From NCBI GenBank assembly GCA_029721515.1, contig CM056561.1:1776001-1840000 (forward strand): a stretch of DNA of 64,000 nt, read 5' to 3'. The DNA comes from Synanceia verrucosa. Its lineage: Eukaryota; Chordata; Actinopteri; Perciformes; Synanceiidae. The position numbers and the translations under genes were made by a program. Shown here piece by piece: positions 11,641 through 25,700 of this stretch. The notes beneath the pieces were generated by a model that had not been told where the DNA came from, ran no database searches, and saw nothing but the letters and a program-made list of their open reading frames with translations. Numbering within the stretch: the stretch's first letter is position 1; each line of letters begins with the position of its first letter.

Positions 11641-12254
11641 TGAATAGACCATTCCCATTCAGATATATTTTTCTTTCAAATTGAACATAGAAATGTTCCA
11701 TATTATAACTTCACAGAAATTTCAAAGACCACATTTTAGTGATTTTATTTCAACATTTTATAGACTAAACAATTAATTGTCAGAGGTGGTTGTGGTGTTA
11801 AGTACAAGATGAGCTGTATTTTCGATAATTATATTGATAATATATGTGTAGAAAATATAGATGATTTAATAGCACAGTGGAAAAGAAGAGGGAGAAGAAA
11901 ACAGATATCAATAAAAATCTATTAGAGGGCGCTCATTATAGTTTCATGTGTTGTTTTTCACTCAGGCTGCAGCATGCTGCCAAATACTGAAATCTATGGC
12001 AACATATATATTTTTAAAGGCAGATAAATAGTGAATTATGTTTTGGTCTGACTTGTGTGTTTTTGGTGTCTGAGTTTTATATTTCATACTGCACAGGCTG
12101 CAGGGACTGTTGCTCAGTTTGTTGCCATATGTTGACACAGCCTGTTTTCTCTGAGTTGCCAGATTTGTCTGGATCCACCAGTCTCAGTGGCCAGTTATTG
12201 CCAGGCGGCATCCTCTGGGTCTGAGCAGTGACTCCAACACTGAAGAGCCTTAAA

Positions 12255-12830
12255 GCTGCATTCAGTCTATCAGCCAGCAGGGGGCGACTCCTCTGGTTTT
12301 ATACCAGTCTAATAGAAAATGATCCTACTTCTCTCTTGATTTATTCCCTCAGTAAACATTGTAAACATGAGTTTATGGTCTCAGTCTCTAGTCTCAAGGC
12401 TTGATGTTCATTTGGTAAATTATGGTCCCATTTAGAGTCAAACAGGCCATAAAGCAGAGGGTGATTTAGGGTACTACCTGCTGACTGACAGGTCTTTACC
12501 ACTTCTTATAACTTTAATCCTTGCACAGTGTGTTTTCACTTAAAGATTCATATCCAAGATCTTTATTGACACTACACTGCTGCAGACAACAACACAACAA
12601 GATTGTGAAGGTACTCCCTGAGATTTAAATAAGAACTAAACACATGTACACAGAATATGAGACGAAAAGTGAAGCAAATACAGTAAAACACAATGAGGTA
12701 GTGCAAGTGAATCCAAATCAAAATTTACTGTAACCTTTTTGGTCACCTAAAAATTACTTGCAAACAGCCAAGATGGCAACGGCAAGAAACAGAGATGGTG
12801 ACAACCACATTGGCAAATTTGAGGCTTGAA
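12255..12830 (+). repeat. dispersed repeat with CTCF-like motif, copy A
   Basis: Contains CCAGCAGGGGGCGAC at 12274-12288, then TTATTCCCTCAGTAAACATTG, a GAGTTTATGGTCTCAGTCTC block, and further on a copy of the AAGATGGCAACGG motif near 12770. The same order of blocks recurs at 19445-19650, 27655-27960 and 28690-29000. The family is unidentified and non-coding. Confidence 0.7.
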
Positions 12831-13149
12831 AAATTGCAGTAATGCTTACTGTTATATAGTATTGAGTTACAGAAGGTATTTGGACCAGAGACTCACCTGA
12901 CTTATGACTTTGTTACCACATTGCATTATGGGAAATGCCAAATTCCAGGCTTCGAAACCTGTAGAAACGCTTAATGAGAGTTATAGAAGCTTTATTTGTG
13001 AGCTTGCCTTCTCTTTCTGTCTTTCTTTCTTTTTCAATCCATCCCCCGTCGGACTCCTCACTTCCTGGAGGCGTGATGATGAATTTCAGTTGTGCGCCTT
13101 TAACGCCCAGCTTCCCTCCTCCTGGTGTCTCTGGGCTGTGGTTCAGATG

Positions 13150-13764
13150 TGAAACTACAGTAAGTGAGTGGTGAACAGTCGGTCCAGCCTCCTCTCTCTC
13201 TCTCCTGCTGCTGCCAGCCAGACACAAACACAGAGGCAGCAAAAACTCACGACTCACCACAACCAACCAGCTGGAGTCCTGCGCACATCTGTGCATGAAG
13301 AGGAACTCTTCATAAAAGAGCTGAAGTGCCAGAGGGATCCTCTTTTTTCGGCTTCCCTCGTGCAGGAATGATGCACGCTTCACTGGACTCGACCATCCAG
13401 TTGACAGGCTGATGAAACACTTTGTTTTCTGCAGATGAACCTGCAGAACATCCAGCAGCAGCAGCAGCAGCAGCATTGGTGCTGATGCTGATGAATCTGC
13501 GCGCTTTTCACTCATTTTGTGAAATGCATCACTTCCCCTCGCGCTTCCTGCTCGTCTGACTTTTCCAACGAAATGTTCCCCCATCTGTCTGCGTGAAGAA
13601 GAGGAGGAGGAGGAGGAGGAGGAGGCATGGCCACCAGACCAGTGCGCCAGTCCGCGTCGAAGAGTGGTTTCTGTGCACCTGTTCGGGAGGATGACGGCAG
13701 CCTGAGCCACAGGTGAACCCCTCTTGTTTTGAAGCTTGTTTGTTTGTGACTTTAAGCGGCGACG
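13150..13764 (+). other. asic1: asic1 5' leader / promoter-proximal region
   Basis: G+C-richer sequence before the asic1 ATG with a CAG repeat (about 13453-13474) and a GAG repeat (about 13600-13625). Several short upstream ATGs occur, so translation may be modulated by upstream frames if the transcript starts this far 5'. The transcription start cannot be placed. A TAA at 13753-13755 is in frame with the asic1 ATG and excludes an N-terminal extension through this exon. Confidence 0.45.
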
Positions 13765-16700
13765 ATGGATCTGAAAGTGGAAACCGAAGAAATGGACGCA
13801 AACCAACCTCCGCCTGTGGAAGTTTTTGCGCACAGCTCGACCCTGCACGGGATCTCTCACATTTTCACCTATGAGCGCTTCTGCGTCAAGCGCTGCCTGT
13901 GGGTCGTCTTCTTCCTAGGCTCTCTGACCTTCCTGCTGTACGTGTGCCTGGACCGGATCCACTTCTACCTGGAGTACCCACACGTCACCAAGCTGGACGA
14001 GGTCGCGACCCCGATCATGACGTTCCCGGCGGTCACCTTCTGCAACCTGAACGCGTTCCGCTTCAGCCAGGTGACGCGCAACGACCTGTACCACGCTGGA
14101 GAGCTGCTGGCCCTGTTCAACCAGAGGTAGGCACTTTGAGACCACACAGAGTTAATGCGAGAGCTCTTTCCACTTTATTATCTTTGTTCCCTGATTTTAA
14201 TAACATGTACACAGCTTAACAAATGTATTATTCCTCCATCCACCCTAAATGAACAATATTTCTGATGAGCAGAATATTATTTTTAATGTTTCTGTGATGG
14301 TTAATCCACCAGCATATGCAAGCTCTTTAATCAAAATGATATCTTTAATGATCAGACATAATTAATGTTGTTTTCCAGGTTTTTTAACATTCACTGTTAA
14401 AAAAAGCATGTTATTTTTATTATTTTTTTTTTATTTGATAGAGGTGTTAAATTCTCCAGTTACTTCCTGTCATTCCTGAACAGAAAAATGTGTTTTAGTG
14501 GTTGTTTGTTCTTCTGGATTCATTTCTGACTTCTCAGTGAATTCCAGTGTTCTGGATCAAATACGGTCTAAAAAGGTGAATTCAGTTTAAATTCCTCACT
14601 CCTGCTTAAAATGATGAAGAGTAGTGAACTCAGTGAGGAAGACAGAGTTAAAGTGAAGGAGATGATGCTGGAGGTGAAGCTGATGCTCTAATGCTTCAGT
14701 TAAGCCCTGTATGTTTGAATATACACCCATCAGACATGATTGTCTTCATCATGAGGCATCAAATGAACATTTAGTCCTCAGAGTTGATGTTAGAAGGATT
14801 TTTCAGGATTTTTCAGGAGTTTGACACCAAGAACCAAACAGTGATGTCTAGAGGACTGGGTCTCTGCTGGGCTGGTCCTGGTCTGCAGTGGTCTGGATCT
14901 ATCAAAAGTGGAGAACCAGAGACAGGGTCCTGAGAGGACAAGGTGGGGAGTGAAGTCTGGTGGTCTGATCCAGCAGACCAGAGGAGTTCATGCTGCTGAA
15001 GATAGAAAGGATAAACCTTCAGGGGTCAGAGGTCAGAGGTCACCAACACAACATGAGGCAGGAGGTCATAAAGTTTGGTCTGATCGGTGTGTACAGTGTA
15101 AAGGGAATAAAAAGTTTCAGGTCACTTTGAGCAAGTCTATAAATGGTCACCATATCCTGATAATAGTACGAAATAAAGGCGCTAAAAATAAACTTTATCA
15201 GGACCTTTGGTGGCCTTTAGCACAGGTATAAAACACACAGGACAACCATAACCTACAGCCATCCTGACAACAATAAACACTCTGCTGGGAGTGGTGATGT
15301 AGTTTAAAGAGAGAATCCCCACCATGTAGTTCTCTCCTAAACCTAACTAAAGGGGTTCTGTTGCCTGAACCTAAAGTGACAGTGATATGTGATGTCATGG
15401 TGAGGGACAGGTAATCGTCTTCCTCATGCTTTTTAAGCCTTATTCTGTGACTGTAATGCTTATTTCTCAATAACATATTTTATTGTTCTGTTTAGCTGTG
15501 AAATGAGAACGTATGCAACGAATCCTCAGTCATGCTCATATTTCCACCCTCTAAAGACGTCTCAACGGACCCTCCATCTTTGCTTTTCTGTCCTCCTGTT
15601 ATAAAAATAGTCAGAAAGTAACGACATGATGGTTTTTATTAGTAACTGTAATGAGATTACGTTGCATTTGTTCACATTGCTGGCCTTATTTGCCTTTTAA
15701 GCTGATTTTATTTATCTATTTTTGATCTTTTCATCTATGCTCAGCGTTCATCATGGACAGCAAAGGAAGTATTTCGGCATATGTAGTGAAACATATCTCC
15801 TTCCTGCTCACATGACAATGAACACTTTGACTCTTAAGTCAAGCGTGTTACATTTACAAACAAATGTAATCTGATTACAGTAACTTTAAATAACTGAGGA
15901 CGTCATCCACTCGTCTAACAGTTTCTACCTTGTTGAGTCACTCGTTGCTTGACTTAGCTGATGCGTTCTGATCAGAGATGCTGGATGGTGACTTCCTGTT
16001 TGCACAGGAGGAAAAGATGCAGGGAAGTCTTCTTCCTTTGATTACAGGAGAGATGATGGCAGACTTCATGTCTTTTCTGCGCTCTTAAAGATTTCACTTC
16101 CCTGGCTGTTTAAAGCAGACGCCTCATAACAAACTGAAACCTCTTTCCTTCATAAGAAGCAGTGAGCTGTGTGCTTTCTATAAGAGCAGACATCATCAGT
16201 AGGATGGGAACATGTGGAACATGCTTAGAAAAATAGGCCAGTGTTATGTCACGACTTGATCATCACTCATTTTGCAGCTTTTCAAAAATCTTTCACTTAA
16301 ATGCTTTGGAAAATGTGGTTGAAGGTTCCTTTAAATTGATCAGGATGAGGCTGTCCAAGTGGTGCCTTGAATATTCTCTGGCCGTGTTGCTCCTCCTGTG
16401 CTGTTGGAATATTCCCTCCAAACAGCGATAATGAAAGAAATCATCCAAAAGGTGTCATCCGGCTCATTTATCGGCTGATCTAGACGGTTAAAAACATGCA
16501 GATGGATCAAACCTTTGCTTTTGTGAGGACAAGCTGCCAACTTCTGTCCCTAAATCTTCATCACACCCAACACTAAATCAGCTTCTTTTTTCTGGTGTGA
16601 CTGATCAACACTTGCCATCTGGATCTTTCTTATTTTATGAACATGTCTCACATTCCCAGCGGCAGTGGTTTACAGGGAAGCCTTTTTCAGACGTGGCCTC

Positions 16701-19700
16701 CTTCTCCTCGTCTTTTCTGCGCTCTGAAGTAGGTTTAGTGCTCATTATCCGGCCTCCCCTGGCGAAGCGTGGAGGTGATGCAACACTTAGCTGTTATACC
16801 CCCGGCCAGGAACCAGAGTGCTTGTGGCATGAAATCCATTTAAGACTCTTCTCCACCCACTTCCCATGTTTGGAGTCACTGGTCTGGGAAATGTCTTGTG
16901 GCATGATATTTAAGCTGCTCACATCTTGAAGTGTCGGCCTCCGATGATTTTTTTTTTTATCTCATAAGTGCCCTCTTGGCAGTGAAAACAGCGAAGGAGC
17001 CTCAATTAAGCTCTTTTTCAATCAAACAGAAGCTCTGCTCTCCTCCATCGCCACGATGCTCAGTTTCATTTTCATGTCACAAAAATAAACCATGACTGAG
17101 TGACCCTCCTTATCACTGATTTCACGTTTTAAAGTGAGAATTAAATGAGGAAATGAGGTTTGCATTGATGGAGGAAGTGTTGAGTACTTGCAGTAGAAGT
17201 ACTCAACATGTTCCTTAAGTCAAAGTATAATCAGGAAAATGTGCTTAAAAAAACTGATTGTTATAAAGTACTATTATATATTATGTCTTTAGATTTACAT
17301 GCAAAATCATTCTAAATGAGTCAATTTTCATGTGTTTGTAAAGTAATTAAACTTGTGTGCATGAAAATAAAAACGCCTTTTCTCTAGTAAAGAACCTAAA
17401 TCCTGTGCTTAAGTAATAAATATGACATGGCATGAAATTAAAAAAAACTGTAGTGAAGTATAAATGCCTAAATTCGGTACATAAGTAAGATAATCCTTAA
17501 AAGGCTTTTAACAGCTCAATATTTAGATATCATACAGGCTGTACAAAGCTGAACTAATTTATTCACATCTTAAAGCCGCTACCATGAAAGAGTTGAGCTT
17601 AAAAAATAGGGTTTAAATAGTATTTGTAAAGTCACTAAAACTGTCAGTTAAATGTGGTAAAATGTACATTTTCCTCTAAGATATACTGTATACTGGAGAA
17701 ATCAGAAACAACTTTATTTTCAAGTAAGTTTGCACAAATAAGGAATTTAACTTGGTGACTTGGTGCATGACATGTAGACATATAAACATAAACCTATATA
17801 CATATGAACATGTAAACATGATGCAGAGATAAGAACCAAAGATGATACAGTGACTACGAATAAATATGCAAAGGACTATGGCTTTAATATAATCATTTAT
17901 TTTTATATATAAAAATAAGACAGAAGTACAGTATGTGTAAGTATCAGTAGAATAAGTAGAAAAATACATGAATATAGGTAGATTTAAGAGGAAAATATAA
18001 GATATGAGAAGAAAATGAGTGGAGTACTATGTACAGTAAGTAATGTAACTTGAAAATATGTGAGGGACTAATAGCAAATAGACAAAATAAATGATGATAA
18101 TAAAGATGACAGAAACACTGCACATGCTAATACATTAATACATGAAATTATTGCACATGTACATTATGAGAGAGTTGCAGAAGTGTTATTGCACTCACTG
18201 CAAATGTATTTTTTCACTTCCAGGTTTTATAAGAAATGTAACAGTGCTGCTGTAATTATCCGTAATGCATTACCGTCTGTGGTTTAAATACAAGTGAGTG
18301 TCTTTCTTATTAATGTGATGCATAAAGCCACAAAAGATCAATAAAAGGCCATGTTCATACGTGAGAGTGGTGACATTCATATGAGGAAAATTCATTTGAG
18401 GAAAAAAACACATGTGCTCTTTGGTGAGTGCATTAAAATGGTGACATTTTTAATAATAGCGCAGAGGGAGATCACAGCGAAGGCGCATTTACAGCCACTC
18501 TGCTCCCCTCTGATACCAGCCTGGTCACATTTCTCTGAGCTCCATTTAATGAAAGGAAATTTCCCAGCGCCGCCGACAGCGCCGAGCGTGATGTGGGACG
18601 TCTGCCTTCCCCCTGCTTCACCTCCTCACAGGCCATTTTTATTCCCAGCGCAGGAAAAGGTGATATGAAATATCACGGTGAAGAAGCTGCCAATAATGTG
18701 GTGATGCCTGGGGATTAGCGCTCATTCAGAGCTAATCATTAGCTGTTATCATGTGATGAAGCTAACACTCACAGGAACTATGTGAAAACAACATGTGTAG
18801 CACCTGAAAGTAATAACAAGTCATGTAATAACTGAGTGTAATTCAGGTTGCAAAGGGGTGCAAGATTCCCAGTAAATGTTCTACGAATTTCCAGAAAATT
18901 TCCATGGGTAGTTAAGAATTTTGGAAATATTCTATATTACTAAAAACAAATTCAATGTATTTGTGAGTTTAACTTTATGAATTTTAAATTCTTTCATTGA
19001 CAATAAAGATTTTTTTTATTTCATTAAGCAAATGTTATCATTAAGCAAATGTTAGCTAGTCCTGTTCGGACTGGTGGACATGTGGGCCGAAGAGAATGTA
19101 CAGAAAATGATGATTAAAGAGGCGTTTATAAGATGACTGCAGATAAACTGAGGAGAAGAATGCACAGTAGTGGTAGCTCTTCAGAGGAAAAGGATCTGTT
19201 CACTCCTTCATACATTTTCAAACACAAAACTGATTAATAGCATGAATTTCACTCTGATTCGGTCGAGACTATGGCTGTGTGTTAGCATGCTAGCATTTGG
19301 TATCAAGCTTAAAGTGGCTGTAGTCCTTATTTTTTATTATTAATATGTATCACATGATGATGCAAATGTATGATGAAAATAACATGTTGATGTGAAAGGT
19401 AGCGCTCATGGTGTTAAACCAAATAAATATATAATAATAATACTGCATCCTGTCCGCCAGCCAGCAGGGGGCGACTCCTCTGGTTCTATATCAGTCTAAT
19501 AGAAAATGATGCTCCTTCTCTCTTGGTTTATTCCCTCAGTAAACATTGTAAACATGAGTTTATGGTCTCAGTCTGTATTTTAAAGTCTTCTCCAGTCCAG
19601 CGTGATGTTCATTTAGTGAATTATGATCCATTTAGAGTCAAACAGACCAGAAAGGAGCACATTTACCTCAATCCATCATGTTGTTGATGGTGGATTAAAG

Positions 19701-22700
19701 TGACCATGTAAAGTCACGTTTAGTTTGTTCCATGTTGCATTTTGATCTCAGTTAATGGAAATAGATTAGTCTGTGACATGATTCCTTTCAAAAAAACCTT
19801 TTAATATTTCTGTCAGCATTCAAATGGAAGTTAAACTCAATGTGGTCAAAACAATCCCACCACCATAAACAGAAGCACATTATTTTCATTATTTCTCCTG
19901 GTTGAAGTGTCGCCTGAAGCATCGACAGTGAATGGACGACTCTTTTCTGAACTTTATCATGTATAGTACAATAAAAAGCGTCACGCTCTCGTAGTGCCAT
20001 CAGTTCAGAGCCGGAAAATGTCACATAAATATACTTTTCCACTGTCTCTGTTCTGTCTGTTGTGTTTATTATTTTTAGCTTTGGTTGAGAGGAGCAAAAG
20101 ATGAAGCATGACATGAAGACTTTTCCTGAAAGTGTGCAAAAAAAAAAAAAAAAATCACTTTATGTAAAGCCTGCTTCATCTCCAGGCTGTGATGAAGACG
20201 TCCTGTTCAAGGAAATTCATCCACCTGCACCAATCAGCACTTTTAACGTATGAAATACTTAACTTTTCTCCCCATCCTTTTCCTGCAGGTATGAGATCAG
20301 GGACATCCATCTCGTGGAGGAGAGCGTCCTGGAGAGCCTCAAGGTCAAAGCCGACTTTCGCAATTACAAGCCTCGACCTTTCAACATGCGTGAGTTCTAC
20401 GATCGCACCGGCCACGACATCAACGACATGCTGCTGGCCTGCCACTTCCACGGCACCGAGTGCCGAGCCGAGGACTTCAAAGTGGTGAGTTTTGTCTGAT
20501 TTAAGTCGTGATTAAAGGATAAAGGTCTGCTGATCGTCAAACAATCCAACTGAGAGTTCATCCTGCTAACGAGTTCTGTCTGTGCGGCCAAAACCTGACA
20601 TCACTTCTGCCATTTATTCCCTCTAAAGTCAAATTTGAAACTACTTTTATGAAAGGAAACGATCATGACTCAAAAAAAAAAATCCAAAGTAAAAACCCAA
20701 ATATTCTGTGAATGGCAGTGTCAGGAAAAGTACAGAAAATGTGCAGTTTTTAGCCATGTTGACAGTCCTGTATCCTATATTCAGCACCTTTAAGTGTGTT
20801 TTTTGGTGCATTTTAAGCTTTTCAGTAAGTGACGGCATAAAAATTAATGCAGAAAAGACACACTGCTGTTAAAATGCGTGTTTTCTGAATGGAGTTTGGT
20901 TCTATCAGTGCCATGCTAAGCTAACTTTGTAGCTTGATCCGTCAACACTCATGATGTTAGGAGGCAGAAATACAGCAGCAACTTACATTTATACGCAGTA
21001 TTTTGTCCGGTCTTTTTTACAAATATGAGGCACTAGCTAGTATTTATTTCTGATTCAACAGGAGACTTAAACTCCTATTTAGATACATGCAAATACATGA
21101 CTGTGCATTGATGTTTGGGGGTTAATAAAGTAAATCAATCCATCTATATTACATTCAGATTGCTGTGTTGCAGCAGCAGCAAGTGACAAACAGAATATCA
21201 AAATAAACGTGCATCACAAATATTAACTACATTAAAAAACAGTTTGCTTTGTGTTTAGCATGAACACAGCATATTATATCACAGATGATTGTGCATTATA
21301 TTTTTGTCATTTCAACCAAATAAGCTCACCGACTTGCATCCGGTGCTGAAAATAGTCCCCAAAAATTGCACCGTTTAATCCTGTTTGAGCAGCGTTTGCT
21401 AAGAGTGACGGGGCAGAGGTGTCTCTGCTCTTAGTACTGTTGTCTTCAGGGGCAATAAAGGAGTTTGGGGAGTTTAAGCACCACAGAGGGGAAGTGTTGT
21501 GATATTTTATACAATAATAAAATATATTTTTATTGTAGGCATAGCACAGAGTGCAGGTGACACACAGTGTGTATAAACCATAGGATTATCTATTTATAGA
21601 ATGATGAAGTGATTTTTCTGGGTTAGCTCTGTAACCTGCTGCTTTCAGTGGAAACATGTCACAGCACATGTTCATGTTGTTTTTGTATGAACACACATGT
21701 CTTTGATTCCCATATCATTTATTATACAGAGAAAAAAAACACACACAAACACCTCTACGGTTCATTCTTCTCTTTGTTGTTTCATGACGATGACGACGGG
21801 GTCTGCATTTGAAATATGGTTTGAATCTATTTCGTTGAGTCCTTGTTAAAATGAATGTTCAAAGCTTTTTATTTATTTCATCAAACCCCAGCAGTTTACC
21901 CTTTTTCATGTTTCCATTATCGTTTCCTGCCTGCAAACACAAAGAAGTCTGTCCTGTGAAATTAAACCCCCGTGGAGAACAGATAACAACAACAATAATA
22001 ATAATTGGTGAAAAAAACAAAGCCGTTAAATAGATATTTCAAGATTTTTTTTAATCTGTACAGCACTTTGGTCAAACCTGGTTGTTTTAAATGTGTTCTA
22101 TAAATAAAGTTTGAGTGAGTTTCTTCCTAAAAGAAAATTGCACTACTTACAATTACTATAAATGCAAGAAAAATAGAATCAAGATAAGATTAAACATATA
22201 TTATATGTTAAATATTATTACATATATCATATATGTATTCCACCACCCAGTGTCAGGTGTTTACCACCTCTGGTCTAAATTAACAGTATTAATGACTGCG
22301 ATAATATTTTTAATATTCTGTGCAGCTCTTTCATCAAAATTATATCTTCAGTGATAAAATATAATTATTGTTGTTATTTAGGGATTTAACTGGACTCTTT
22401 CTTCCTCACTGAGTTCACTACTCTTCATCATTTTGAACAGAAGTGAGGAATTTAAACTGAATTCACCTTTTTAGACCCAAATTTGAGCCAGAATCAGACC
22501 AATAATTCTATTTTATTATTAAAGATATCATTTAGAGTAAAGAGCTGCTCATACTGGTGGCTTAACCATTACAGAAACATTATAAATATTCTGGTAATCA
22601 GTAATGCTGTTAATTTAGAGCAGCGGTATTAAATGGAGGGGGTCTGATTAATACGTTCAGCTCTGCATAATGTTGTGTTGTAAGTTTTCCCTGCAGCAGG

Positions 22701-25700
22701 AAGTGGAGGCTGTAACGTCTCGGCTATAAAAGCACTCGGACACTCTTGCCAACGGTCGCTGGCTTCGGCCGTGGTTTTTAATTTGGAGCTGAACATTGAT
22801 CATTGCACACAGCAGCAGCCCTGCTGAACAGATTGGATTAAGTTTAACGGTAGTTTATCTTCAGTCTCCTCATATGTGTATATATATATATATATATATT
22901 TATATAGTAGAGCATCAATGGTTCTTACCTTGATTTAAGCAGCAGAGAACAGGTCGCCATCATTGATTTATTTGCAGTATGGGGAGCATGAATACACACA
23001 TTCACACCACAAAGACTGGCTGCTATTTACTGCAGCAGCTCCACTGAAGTAGCTTTGCAGTGATATTTCTGCTCACGGACAATTTTACTATTTCTCTAAC
23101 GACTGGAGGCCGTTTTTTTTATGTGTCTCTGCAGGCAGTTTGAAGGAGTGAAACTCATCTGTGAAATGACTCTGGATGGAGCAGCTATGATTTATTAAAA
23201 GCTCAATCAAAACAATAAGAGCACTGACATTATGGATAAAAGAGCTGTGTCAAAAACATTATGATGCGTTCAGGCTCTGTTCAGTAAATATGAGTATTAT
23301 TCAAAGGTAAATTATAACCCTGTCAGGATGCATTCAAATGTAGTCTTGTAAAATGATGTTTCTGTTGAGAAACTAGAATAAATCCAGTTCTATGAAGATA
23401 TTTATGATATAATTACAAGCTGGGTATCTTTCTGACACTACTATAACTCTAAAACTAATCCACAATTAAAATGACCAGATTTGGTTTTAAATAAAATGAG
23501 ATGGAAACAAAGAACCCAAATAGTGAGGCAAATAAGAGCTGAACTTTATGCTGCATCGCTTCTAAACCAGGAAGTTAGATCCCCCAAAATCAATCAAAAC
23601 TATAAGAACAGGTGGAGAATGTGGTGAAGCAGCGTGGGATCATGGGAGTTGTAGTCTTTATTATCAGTCAGCTTCTTTCAGTTTGGATTAGTTCAGGAGG
23701 TTTTTACCGGTAGCCGAATTCAAGAAGTGTCCTGCTCTCGAAAAAAAAACAGAATTGGTGAAACAAAAAAAACAAAAAAACAGTAAAAACACAGAATAAT
23801 GTAAAAAAAGCTGTTTTTTTTAAATGCAGTTTGGCAGAGGACACCGTTGTTCATATTGTTAGTGAGAGCTGTCATGTAGAAATGATCCTAATCCTGTTTT
23901 TAGCACCTTTAAATGAGTTTTTGAGCTCTCTGACAAATCTAGTTACTGTAAGAAAAGCACAGGAGTAAATGCTCCTGGTCGTGTGCTTTGTTCCCACTAA
24001 CAAGTGAAAAAGACCCATGAAGACCACCTCCACCCCACCTGCATGGAACACAACAAGGCCTGTGATGAGTCTGCCGTCCTCCCAATAAGAACATTTCTGT
24101 GTTTTTGTCCTCTTGGAGGGAGGCTGGATGATTCATGTGGTTGTTAATTTATGTAGCTCAAGTCCAGGACTGTTTCTTCTCAAACTGTCTTCCTCCTCGC
24201 CTGTGATGGAGTAATTCCTCTTTTCTTTGAAGAGCACAGCGCCGTTCAGGAAATTACATCTGGACGGAGCAGAGAGGTGTTCGCCCTGGAGACGTTTAAG
24301 GCCTTTATTTCCTTCACCACACACCACACAGATCTGGAAAAAATACTTCTTTTGACAGCCACCTTTGATTCGCTGCATTGTTAATCTTTTGTTTCATTGC
24401 ATAGTGCATGATGAATAAGGAAAGAGAGGACGATCCCAGCTGACTCGTTCCCTGTGAGGAGATCAAAAGAGGCTGATAAGGAATATATTCCACGCTACAT
24501 GTGTGACAAGAATCCAGATTCAGCTTCCAGCTTTAAAACTAAATAAGAGTCGTGTTAAGTTGAGAACAAAAGAGCGACTGATACCTCGAGGGAAGACTTT
24601 TCTTATTGACGGCACATAAACAGAGCTGGACATACGTCAGGAATTATAAATATGCCTGATCATTCTTGTTCTGCAGCTTCACAGCTCATATTTTAAGAAT
24701 AAAACCAGTGTGATATTTGTTGAAAACAACCTTAAAGCTGTTTGTATCCAGTTAAAAACAGAGTTAATCTCAGGTAATTTACTTTGAAATCATTCTTAAT
24801 CTTCCTCCTAAGTTGTCTTTAAACCAGCATCTCATGTCTCTTTAGGACTTATTGATGATCTAATCTATCTGTGGTAAAAAGTTTGATCAAAATATCGTGA
24901 TACATTCTGAACTGTGAGCTTTGCTGTGAACAACTATTTTCAAAATCGCTTGCTGAGTAATTTTTTAAGAGAAAAAAAAATTTCTCTGATCGATGCTTCT
25001 TAAATGTGAATATTTGCTGGTTTCTGAATATTTTTGAGATGTTTGAAAGTGTCGTCTTTTTGACAAAAAATTAGTCCATGTTTTTCACCATTTTCTGATA
25101 TTTTATCGATCAAACAACTAATCGATTAATCCAGAAAATAATCCACGTTATGAATAATATCAAAAGTAATTATTTGAGAGAAATAAGAGTGTTATTTTTG
25201 TGTTTTTGTTATTTTTTTATTTAGCTCAATAAGAACTGTAATCTGTCTCTAAAAACTGATCAGAATCTGAAATCCGATCCCAAGCTTTATGGTCCATTAA
25301 TGAAATCATCTCTTCCAGCTCAAATCAGTAATAATAAGAAGAACTTTGAGGTCTCCTCCTGATGATTAAAACCAGTAAAAACACTGGATAAAGCTTCTCT
25401 AACAGTCATCTTTCTTTCTTTCTTGCTGATCGGATCCGATTCTCAGAATCGCTAAATCACTTCAGGAAGTTAAAAAAAAACAGCTGATGCAGAAGGACTG
25501 GATGCTGATGTTCCTCATCATCCATATTTCTTGGATGACTGATCTCATTTCACCAGGGAAACCCATCATGTGAGAAGTTATTGTGTCGGTTTACGTCAGC
25601 GGCGTCACCCAGAGCGCTCCCCTCCTGCTCCTCAACAGCTAATTGGACTCGGAGGCATTTTTGATGTTGACGGCAAACTGTGCTTGTAAGAAAAGAGAAG

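Larger units (their letters stand above)
10071..13149. other. spryd4-asic1 spacer
   Basis: No gene recognised. It contains the spryd4 upstream region; a non-LTR-type tail near 10370-10395 (AATAAAGT then ACTTGACTTGAC); AT-rich sequence to 11.2 kb; a unique, moderately G+C-rich block at 11290-11640 that may be a conserved non-coding element; and a dispersed repeat at 12255-12830 with a CTCF-like motif. Confidence 0.5.
14127..20288 (+). other. asic1: asic1 intron 1 (6.2 kb)
   Basis: Contains a dispersed repeat at about 14220-14660, unique sequence with possible regulatory blocks at 16600-17100 and 18430-18760, a non-LTR-type tail region at about 17695-18000, and a CTCF-motif repeat at 19445-19650. 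No nested gene is seen. The rest is AT-rich and unassigned. Confidence 0.7.

Noticed and set aside
12913..13860. Long minus-strand open frame (315 codons) antisense to the asic1 leader and exon 1
   Set aside because: The upstream end is a GTG, not an ATG; the first ATG leaves about 220 codons. The product is low-complexity (Ser and Leu runs from GAG and CAG repeats) with no recognisable domain or splice structure.
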